A DNA stretch of 64,000 nt. It comes from Actinoplanes lutulentus (GTDB taxonomy: Bacteria; Actinomycetota; Actinomycetes; Mycobacteriales; Micromonosporaceae). The stretch is from contig NZ_QLMJ01000023.1 of the NCBI RefSeq assembly GCF_003259845.1, forward strand, positions 124,001 through 188,000, in the 5' to 3' direction. Under the pieces are notes generated by a model. That model saw nothing but the letters and a program-made list of their open reading frames with translations, ran no database searches and was not told where the DNA came from. A program made the position numbers and the translations under genes. How positions within the stretch are numbered: position 1 is the first letter of the stretch; every line of letters begins with the position of its first letter. Below are positions 57,814 to 64,000 of the stretch, in pieces.

Positions 57814-60380
57814 CCCTGCATCGCCAGCCAGATCTTGTCGGCGGTGAAGGGCAGATCGGTCATGCGTACGCCGATCGCGTCCCGGATCGCGTTGGCCAAA
57901 GCCGGGGCGACCGGGTTGAACGGGCTCTCGCTCATCGATTTCGCGCCGAGCGGGCCGATCGCGTCGACGGTGTCGGCGAAGTGCACCTCGGTACGCGGGA
58001 TGTCGGCGAACGTCGGCAGGTGGTACTGCCGGAACACGGTCGTCGTCACCTCGCCGGACGCGTTGATGTCGACGTGTTCGCTGAGGGTGGCGCCGATCGC
58101 CTGGGCCACGCCGCCTTCGATCTGGCCGCGCAGCTGGGCCGGGTTCATCACGGTTCCGGCGTCGGCGCTGTGGATGCTGCGCAGGATCCGCAGGTCACCG
58201 GTGTCCGGGTCGACCGCGACCCGGAACCACTGGGCGTTGAACGCCACCGACCGGGGTGTGCCGTCGAAGTGCCCGGTGCCCACGGCGGCGCCGGCGCGCA
58301 GGGCCCGCGCGGCCCGCAGCACCGCCCGCCCGGCGACGACCACGCCGGTGGACGCGAACGCGCCGGTGTCGTGGCCGACCACGTCGGTGTCGGACTGCCG
58401 GATCACCACCTTGTCCGGGCTGGTCGACAGCTCGTCGGCGACGATCTGCGCGAAGACCGTGGTGCTGCCGTTGCCGAACTCGGCGGTGCCGACGGAGAGC
58501 TCGTACCGCCCGTCGCCGAGCGGCTTGATCGTGGCGTCGGCGAAGTGCCCGCCGGGCGGACCGGCCGCGATCATCGCGATCGCCATACCCTCACCGACGA
58601 GCCAGCCCTCGGGCGCGGCTTCGCCACCGTCACCAGCGGTCGACGATCGGATGTGGTCGAGGCACTGGTCCAGGCCGTAGCTCGCGATCCCCAGGTCCTC
58701 GACGTGCTCACCGGGCGCGGTCAGGTCGTCGCCGTCGCGGACCACGTTGAGCTCGCGGAACGTGACCGGGTCGATGCCGATGCGCCGGGCCACCTCGTCG
58801 AGGACCTGCTCGACGGCGAACGTGACCTGCCCGAGGCCGTACCCGCGGAACGCCCCGGCCGGCACGGTGTTCGTGTAGACCGTGACCGCGTCGGTGCGGA
58901 TGTTCGAGCACTGGTAGACCGCGACCGTCTCGTGGCAGCCGTGGAACATCACGGACGGGCCGTGGTTGCCGTACGCGCCGGTGTTGTTGAGGACGTTCAG
59001 GGTCAGCGCGGTCAGGGTGCCGTCCGTGGTGGCGCCGGCTTTCACGGTCACCACGAACGGGTGCCGGGTGGTCGCGCCGGTGAACTGCTCGGAGCGGGTG
59101 AACTCCCACTTCACCGGCCGGCCGGTCCGCAGCACGGCCAGGGCGACGAGGTCCTCGACGAGCATCTCCTGCTTGCCGCCGAAACCGCCGCCGACGCGCC
59201 CGGCGATCACGCGTACCCGATCGGTCGGAAGGTCGTAGAGCCGGGCGAGAGCCCGGCGGGTGAGGAACGGGGTCTGCGTGCTGGACCGCAGTACCAGGCG
59301 GCCGTCGTCGTCGAGCCAGCCGACCGCGCCGTGCGTCTCCAGGCTGGCGTGCTGCACCCGGGCCGTCCGGAACGTCTCCTCGTAGACGACGTCGGCGGCG
59401 GCAAATCCCGCCTCGACGTCACCGATGCCGGCGTGCAGCTCCCCGATGACGTTGTTCTCGGCCCGGCAGATGCCCTCGTCGACGCCCTTGTCCGCGTGGA
59501 TCACCGGCGCGCCGGGAGCGGAGGCCAGCTCCGGGTCGATCACGGCGGGCAGCACCTCGTAGGTGACCCGCAGCAGCCGGCAGCCCTCCTCCGCCGCGGC
59601 TTCGGAGGTGGCCACCACCGCGGCGACCCGCTGCCCGATGAACCGGACCACCTCGTCCAGGACCCGGGTGTCGTACGGGTCCTCGGCCTCCCGCTCGTGC
59701 TGGCCGGTGGAGAAGAGCCGGTCCGGTGAGTCCTTGTGGGTCAGCACGGCTTCGACGCCGGGGACCGCGAGCGCGGCGGACGTGTCGACCGAGACGATCC
59801 GGGCGTGCGCGTGCGGCGACCGCAGCGCCTTCAGGTGCAGCACGCCGGGAACGTCCAGGTCGAAGGTGTAGCGCGCGGTCCCGGTCACCACCTGCGGACC
59901 GGCCGGGGCGCCGAGGCTGGATCCGACGGCGTTCTTCGAGCCCGCGCATGACTCGATTGATCGGCCGCAGATCGCGTCCTCGATCGAGCGGTATCCCGTA
60001 CACCGGCAGAGGTTTCCCTTGAGCGCGCGTGGCAGATCCTCGCGCTGTTCCGCGGAGAGCGCGGCAGAGGTCATGATCATGCCGGCGGTGCAGAAGCCGC
60101 ACTGGAAACCCTGCGCGTCCAGGAAGCTCTGCTGCATCGGATGCAACGCGTCCGGCGATCCCAGACCCTCGATGGTCGTGACGCTGCGGCCCTCGGCGCG
60201 GAACGCCGGGTAGACGCAGGAGTGCACCGGCTTGCCGTCGACGTGGACCGTGCAGGCGCCGCAGTCGCCCGCGTCGCAGCCCTTCTTGACGCCGAAGCAG
60301 CCTTCGTCGCGCAGATAGGTGCGCAGGCACTGGCCCGGTCGCGGCGCGCGGTCGTGTGACGTTCCGTTAATTTCGATCAT
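57810..60380 (-). CDS. Fused 2Fe-2S and molybdopterin subunits of a xanthine-dehydrogenase-type oxidoreductase
   Basis: 856 residues. Residues 1 to about 145 are the ferredoxin-like small subunit: CFGVKKGCDAGDCGACTVH and CGFCTAGM with CRCTGY bind two 2Fe-2S clusters. Residues about 155-856 are the molybdenum-binding large subunit: GQRVAAVVATSEAAAEEG, GRVGGGFGGKQEM with AFRGYGLGQ, and the C-terminal ESPFNPVAPALANAIRDA with the catalytic Glu region (GAKSMSE). The two are normally separate chains (XdhC/XdhB or CoxS/CoxL); here they are one polypeptide and a short Ala/Gly linker joins them. The FAD subunit gene lies upstream with 4-bp overlap. Substrate, likely a purine or aldehyde, is not determined. 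Confidence 0.9.
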   Translation of the reverse strand: MIEINGTSHDRAPRPGQCLRTYLRDEGCFGVKKGCDAGDCGACTVHVDGKPVHSCVYPAFRAEGRSVTTIEGLGSPDALHPMQQSFLDAQGFQCGFCTAGMIMTSAALSAEQREDLPRALKGNLCRCTGYRSIEDAICGRSIESCAGSKNAVGSSLGAPAGPQVVTGTARYTFDLDVPGVLHLKALRSPHAHARIVSVDTSAALAVPGVEAVLTHKDSPDRLFSTGQHEREAEDPYDTRVLDEVVRFIGQRVAAVVATSEAAAEEGCRLLRVTYEVLPAVIDPELASAPGAPVIHADKGVDEGICRAENNVIGELHAGIGDVEAGFAAADVVYEETFRTARVQHASLETHGAVGWLDDDGRLVLRSSTQTPFLTRRALARLYDLPTDRVRVIAGRVGGGFGGKQEMLVEDLVALAVLRTGRPVKWEFTRSEQFTGATTRHPFVVTVKAGATTDGTLTALTLNVLNNTGAYGNHGPSVMFHGCHETVAVYQCSNIRTDAVTVYTNTVPAGAFRGYGLGQVTFAVEQVLDEVARRIGIDPVTFRELNVVRDGDDLTAPGEHVEDLGIASYGLDQCLDHIRSSTAGDGGEAAPEGWLVGEGMAIAMIAAGPPGGHFADATIKPLGDGRYELSVGTAEFGNGSTTVFAQIVADELSTSPDKVVIRQSDTDVVGHDTGAFASTGVVVAGRAVLRAARALRAGAAVGTGHFDGTPRSVAFNAQWFRVAVDPDTGDLRILRSIHSADAGTVMNPAQLRGQIEGGVAQAIGATLSEHVDINASGEVTTTVFRQYHLPTFADIPRTEVHFADTVDAIGPLGAKSMSESPFNPVAPALANAIRDAIGVRMTDLPFTADKIWLAMQG

Positions 60381-61156
60381 GAGAGCTCCGCAAGGATCTG
60401 CGCTGCGTAATGGCGCGTCAGGTGCTGCCGCCAGACCGGCCGGCCGTGCACGTCATCCACGTATTCACTGGCAGGAATGGCTTCGAGTGCCGCTTCCAGA
60501 TCATGCGACGTCCCGGAGAATCGAAGAACATACGGCCGGCTGGTCGCGGCGGTCACGGTGAGTGCGATGCCTTCGGCATCAACCCTGCCGATCACCAGCG
60601 CCGCCGAACGCCCATGGCGGTGCAAAGATCCACGACGGTACGCGGTACGCGAGGTCAGCGCCGCCACCGGCAGGTGGATGGACCGCAGCAGCTCGCCATC
60701 GCGCAGCACCGTGGTCCCCTCGCCGGTCACGAACGCGGCGGCGGGCACCCGGCGCTCGGTCCCGTCCGGGCCGATCAGCAGCAGGGTGCCACCGAGCGCG
60801 ACGCTCAGCGAGATCATCGGGCCGGCCGGCAGGGCGGCGCAGAGGTTCCCGCCGACGGTCGCCACGTTCCAGATCTTGAACGAGGCCAGGAAGGCGTGGC
60901 AGCAGTGCCGGACGATGTCGTGCTTGCCGAGGCGTTCGTTGAGCTCGGCGACCGTGCACGTGGCGGCGATCTCGACAGAGCCGTCGTCATCAAACGTCAG
61001 CGCGGGCCAGCCGGCGGCGGTCAGATCGAGCAGGCGCCGCACGTCCGGTCGTGGCTCACCGAACAACGCGGTGCCGCCGCCCAGCCAGGCGTCGCCGGGA
61101 CGCCAGGCGCCGGGACCGGCCGGACTGATCACTTCGGTGACGGTGTTCAGATCCAC
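60377..61156 (-). CDS. FAD-binding subunit of xanthine-dehydrogenase-type oxidoreductase
   Basis: 259 residues. The family features are visible: GDAWLGGGTALFGEPRPDVRRLLDLT in part (flavin pyrophosphate loop), TVAELNERLGKHDIVRHC, NVATVGGNLCAALPAGPM (the TVGGN flavin motif), and a C-terminal CO-dehydrogenase flavoprotein-like part with VIGRVDAEGIALTVTA. It overlaps the fused subunit gene by 4 bp. It passes electrons from the iron-sulfur clusters to NAD or another acceptor. With the fused chain it makes a two-polypeptide enzyme instead of the usual three. Confidence 0.9.
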   Translation of the reverse strand: MDLNTVTEVISPAGPGAWRPGDAWLGGGTALFGEPRPDVRRLLDLTAAGWPALTFDDDGSVEIAATCTVAELNERLGKHDIVRHCCHAFLASFKIWNVATVGGNLCAALPAGPMISLSVALGGTLLLIGPDGTERRVPAAAFVTGEGTTVLRDGELLRSIHLPVAALTSRTAYRRGSLHRHGRSAALVIGRVDAEGIALTVTAATSRPYVLRFSGTSHDLEAALEAIPASEYVDDVHGRPVWRQHLTRHYAAQILAELS

Positions 61157-61328
61157 GTTCGTACGCTACAAGCTGTGTGTTTCCGATCTTGACCATCCGC
61201 GAGCATGCCTCAGTTAACCAACTCGAAACATTGATGGGACTTTCGGCCCGGGCCGCGCGCGTCCTTCGCCCCTGATCTTCGCCCGCCCCACCGGAAAGGC
61301 TCGGTGGGACTTCGCGGAAAGGACGTCA

Positions 61329-62714
61329 GTGGACGCGCTCGATCTTTCGCGGTGGCAGTTCGGCATCACCACCGTGTACCACTTCATCTTCGTCCCCCTC
61401 ACGATCGGGCTCTCCGCCCTCGTCGCCGGGCTGCAGACCGCGTGGGTCCGCACCGGCAAGGAGCACTACCTGCGGGCCACCAGGTTCTGGGGCAAGCTGT
61501 TTCTGATCAACTTCGCGATCGGTGTGGTCACCGGCATCGTGCAGGAGTTCCAGTTCGGGATGAACTGGTCGGCGTACTCCCGGTTCGTCGGGGACATCTT
61601 CGGCGCTCCCCTGGCGATCGAGGGGCTGCTCGCCTTCTTCCTCGAGTCCACGTTCCTCGGGCTCTGGATCTTCGGCTGGGATCGCCTTCCCAAGAAGGTG
61701 CACCTCGCCACGATCTGGACCGCCTCGATCGGGACGATGCTCTCGGCGTACTTCATCCTGGCCGCCAACTCGTGGATGCAGCACCCGGTCGGCTGGACCA
61801 TGGGTGACGGCCGTGCCGAGCTGACCAGCATCGGCGCGGTGCTGACCAACTCGACAACGCTCGTCACGGTTCCGCACACGCTGACCGCCTGCTTCCTGAC
61901 CGCCGGCGCGATGCTGCTCGCGGTCAGCGCGTGGCACCTGCGCCGTGACCATCAATCGGAGGTTTTCCGGCCCTCGTTGCGGCTCGGCGCCTGGGTCGTT
62001 CTCATCGCCGGGGTCGGTGTGCTGATCACCGGTGACATCCAGGCGCGGGTGATGACCGAGCAGCAGCCGATGAAGATGGCCGCCGCCGAAGCGCTCTACG
62101 AGACCACCGACAGCGCGTCGTTCTCGCTCTTCACGATCGGCTCGCTCAACGGCGACGAGGAGCTCTACAGCGTACGGATCCCGTCGCTGTTGTCCTTCAT
62201 GGCGACCGGATCGCCGAGCGGCGAGGTCGAGGGCATCAACGACGTGCAGGCCGAGTACGAGCAGACGTACGGCGCCGGCGACTACCGCCCGATCGTGCCG
62301 GTCACCTACTGGTCGTTCCGCCTGATGATCGGCTTCGGCGGGCTCGCCATGCTGATCGCGGCTGCCGCGCTCTGGTTCAACCGGGGTGAACGCCGGTCCC
62401 GCAGCCGCTGGTTGTGGATCGCCGCTGTCTCGACGGTGGCGATGCCGCTGCTCGCCAACTCGTTCGGCTGGATCTTCACCGAGATGGGCCGGCAGCCGTG
62501 GACGGTCTTCGGCCTGTTCAAGACCTCCGAATCGGGGTCGCCGTCGGTCTCCACGGCCGAGGCCGCGACCGGTCTGATCGTGCTGACCGTCCTCTACGGA
62601 ATCCTCGCGGTGATCGAGTTCGGCCTCTTCATCAAGTACGCGAAAGCCGGCGCCCCGGCGCTTGAACCGGACACTCCGGATTCTGAAGACAAACCGCTCG
62701 CCTTCGCTTACTGA
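61329..62714 (+). CDS. cydA: Cytochrome bd ubiquinol oxidase subunit I
   Basis: 461 residues from GTG 61329, preceded by GGAAAGGA. The N-terminus LSRWQFGITTVYHFIFVPLTIGLS contains His18, a haem ligand. EFQFGMNWSAYSRFVGDIFGAPLAIEG (read in two parts) and WILAANSWMQ-type sequence FILAANSWMQHPVG follow, with VLTGDIQ-like LITGDIQARVMTEQQPMKMAAAE. The Q loop is short. It oxidises menaquinol and reduces oxygen with high affinity. Its operon continues with cydB and a CydD-type gene. In the 172 bp upstream I find no Rex-type operator (TTGTGA-n8-TCACAA). Confidence 0.95.
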   Translation: MDALDLSRWQFGITTVYHFIFVPLTIGLSALVAGLQTAWVRTGKEHYLRATRFWGKLFLINFAIGVVTGIVQEFQFGMNWSAYSRFVGDIFGAPLAIEGLLAFFLESTFLGLWIFGWDRLPKKVHLATIWTASIGTMLSAYFILAANSWMQHPVGWTMGDGRAELTSIGAVLTNSTTLVTVPHTLTACFLTAGAMLLAVSAWHLRRDHQSEVFRPSLRLGAWVVLIAGVGVLITGDIQARVMTEQQPMKMAAAEALYETTDSASFSLFTIGSLNGDEELYSVRIPSLLSFMATGSPSGEVEGINDVQAEYEQTYGAGDYRPIVPVTYWSFRLMIGFGGLAMLIAAAALWFNRGERRSRSRWLWIAAVSTVAMPLLANSFGWIFTEMGRQPWTVFGLFKTSESGSPSVSTAEAATGLIVLTVLYGILAVIEFGLFIKYAKAGAPALEPDTPDSEDKPLAFAY

Positions 62715-62725
62715 TCGGGACGACA

Positions 62726-63721
62726 ATGGAACTCACCACCGTCTGGTTCATGCTGATCGGCGTCCTCTGGGCCGGTTACTTCCTCCTCGAAGGCTTCGAC
62801 TTCGGCGTCGGCATCCTGCTGCCGGTCGTCGGCAAGGACGACCGGTCACGCCGGCTCGCCATTAACACCATCGGCCCGGTCTGGGACGCCAACGAGGTGT
62901 GGGTCCTGGTCGCCGGCGGCGCCACGTTCGCCGCCTTCCCCGAGTGGTACGCCACTCTCTTCTCCGGCTTCTTCCTGCCCCTGCTGATCATCCTGGTCGC
63001 GCTGATCGTTCGCGGTCTCGCCTTCGAATACCGCGGCAAGCGCCCGGAAGCGTCCTGGAAGAGGCGCTGGGACCTGGTGATCTTCTGGGGCAGCCTGGTC
63101 CCGGCGATCCTCTGGGGTGTCGCGTTCGGCAACATCCTGCGCGGTGTCCCGATCGACGCGCGGCACGAATACGTCGGCGGATTTTTCCACCTGCTCAACC
63201 CGTACGCCCTGCTCGGCGGCCTGACGACGCTGTCGCTGTTCACCCTGCACGGCGCGGTCTTCCTGGCACTCAAGACCGACGGCCCGATGCGCGAGCAGGC
63301 CGGCCGTCTCGCCGCCCGGCTGTCGCTCGTGGCGGTGCCGGTGGCCGCGTCGTTCCTGATCTGGACCGGCCTCACCCATAAGGACGGCTGGGGTGTCGCG
63401 CTGTCCGTCCTCGCGGCGCTGGCCCTGGTCGGCGCGGTGCTGACGACCCGCGCCCGGCGGGAGGGCTGGGCGTTCGTCGCCACCGCCGCGACCATCCTGT
63501 TCGCGGTGGCGGCGCTGTTCGTCACGCTGTTCCCGAACGTGATGCCGTCGACGCTCGACCCGGCGTGGAGTCTCACCGTGACGAACGCGTCGTCCACCCC
63601 GTACACGCTGAGGGTGATGACGTGGGTGGCGGTGTGCTTCACCCCGATCGTGCTGATCTATCAGGGGTGGACGTACTGGGTCTTCCGCAAGCGCCTCACC
63701 CTGAGCGACATCCCCTCATGA
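62726..63721 (+). CDS. cydB: Cytochrome bd ubiquinol oxidase subunit II
   Basis: 331 residues with nine predicted helices. The hallmark N-terminal WAGYFLLEGFDFGVGILLPVVG is present, with GPVWDANEVWVLVAGGATFAAFPEWYATLFSGFF in separate stretches and GLAFEYRGKRP. It lies 11 bp after cydA and overlaps the next gene by 4 bp (ATGA). It forms the bd oxidase heterodimer with CydA in the cytoplasmic membrane. Confidence 0.95.
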   Translation: MELTTVWFMLIGVLWAGYFLLEGFDFGVGILLPVVGKDDRSRRLAINTIGPVWDANEVWVLVAGGATFAAFPEWYATLFSGFFLPLLIILVALIVRGLAFEYRGKRPEASWKRRWDLVIFWGSLVPAILWGVAFGNILRGVPIDARHEYVGGFFHLLNPYALLGGLTTLSLFTLHGAVFLALKTDGPMREQAGRLAARLSLVAVPVAASFLIWTGLTHKDGWGVALSVLAALALVGAVLTTRARREGWAFVATAATILFAVAALFVTLFPNVMPSTLDPAWSLTVTNASSTPYTLRVMTWVAVCFTPIVLIYQGWTYWVFRKRLTLSDIPS

Positions 63722-64000
63722 AGCCGCTCGACCCGCGCCTGCTGACATACGCCCGTGCCACCCGGGTCTATCTGGCGGCCACCGTTGTTCTCGGCGCCGC
63801 GCAGGCCGCGCTGCTGATCGCCCAGGCGGTCCTGCTGGCGAACGCGATCACCGCGGTGTTCCTCGACGGCGACTCGCTGGCAGTCGCCGGCGTCCTGCCG
63901 CTCATCGCGGTCGTCGCCGCCCGGGCGATGGTCGCGTGGCTTCAGGAGGTGGCGGCCGCCCGCTCCGCCGCCTCGGTCAAGAGCGAACTCCGCCGCCGCC
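63718..64000 (+). CDS. cydD: ABC exporter CydD/CydC-type, N-terminal fragment (cut by window end)
   Basis: An open frame from ATG 63718 (ATGA overlap with cydB) runs to the window end with about 94 codons. The translation starts MKPLDPRLLTYARATRVYLA and continues with hydrophobic segments (LGAAQAALLIAQAVLLANAI and LPLIAVVAARAMVAWLQEV), then AASVKSELRRR, as in the first membrane helices of CydD. CydDC exports thiols and is needed for bd oxidase assembly. Whether the gene is a CydD alone or a CydDC fusion, common in actinobacteria, cannot be told here. Confidence 0.85.
   Translation, partial: MKPLDPRLLTYARATRVYLAATVVLGAAQAALLIAQAVLLANAITAVFLDGDSLAVAGVLPLIAVVAARAMVAWLQEVAAARSAASVKSELRRR

Noticed and set aside
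61157..61328. Rex-type redox operator or riboswitch before cydA.
   Set aside because: No TTGTGA-n8-TCACAA palindrome and no riboswitch-like structure was found in these 172 bp.
1..64000. tRNA, rRNA, integrase, transposase or attachment sites marking a genomic island.
   Set aside because: None was recognised by reading both strands; the defence-like locus at 38390-43463 has no visible flanking repeats or integrase.

Overview
The window is GC-rich, with dense ATGA/GTGA gene overlaps, GTG starts, many secreted multidomain carbohydrate-active proteins and typically actinobacterial families (ROK and LacI regulators, SWIM protein, a MerR plus VIT/VWA pair, pentapeptide-repeat proteins, GlxA-like regulators). 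This fits a soil actinomycete, most likely the Micromonosporaceae (Actinoplanes-like). The taxonomic call is an inference from gene content. No rRNA, tRNA, CRISPR array or recognisable insertion sequence was seen.

Layout. (1) 1-2036: 3'-truncated SWIM-type gene and a LacI-family repressor. (2) 2102-7248: sugar ABC importer (lipoprotein and two permeases, no ATPase) and a GH127 beta-L-arabinofuranosidase, divergent from lacI. (3) 7251-21010: a minus-strand series read from 21010 downward: giant alpha/alpha-barrel glycosidase, GH43 enzyme, WxL-like protein, DUF916-like protein, pentapeptide/TPR membrane protein, and a small enzyme-like protein. (4) 21324-26845: GH26-like secreted enzyme with its own terminator, M19 dipeptidase, amino-acid permease with a long disordered tail. 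(5) 26971-31391: small membrane protein, a 16-copy 17-bp tandem repeat, a two-component system and a divergent two-gene ABC exporter. (6) 31449-38308: secreted gluzincin-type protease, MerR regulator with VIT/VWA protein, ricin-lectin membrane protein. (7) 38390-43463: a putative conflict/defence locus: Pycsar-type membrane effector, SPFH-like coiled-coil protein, STAND-like NTPase, class III cyclase-fold protein and Crp/Fnr regulator. (8) 43688-49388: multiple-monosaccharide ABC importer and divergent ROK regulator. (9) 49569-56760: DUF2000 protein with AraC regulator, REP-like repeats, GGDEF protein, L-lactate permease, FGE-like protein, proline dehydrogenase. (10) 56851-64000: GlxA-like regulator, fused xanthine-dehydrogenase-type enzyme with its FAD subunit, and the cydAB(CD) operon, cut by the window end.

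How parts work together. The LacI gene, the importer/GH127 operon and the giant glycosidase appear to form one regulon. The importer promoter and the glycosidase promoter can be superimposed: TTGACA, a 17-bp spacer, a -10 region, then a GAAAA/TTTTC palindrome at the same distance. Extracellular GH43, GH26 and alpha/alpha-barrel enzymes would release arabinose-containing oligosaccharides, the importer would take them up, and GH127 would hydrolyse them in the cytoplasm.

The most novel-looking system is 38390-43463. Three minus-strand genes with 4-bp overlaps (cyclase fold, NTPase, SPFH-like) converge with 3-bp overlap on a gene with the hallmark of Pycsar TM effectors, and a Crp/Fnr protein with an intact-looking phosphate-binding cassette lies just upstream. 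This resembles cyclic-nucleotide immune signalling but does not match the described two-gene Pycsar organisation.
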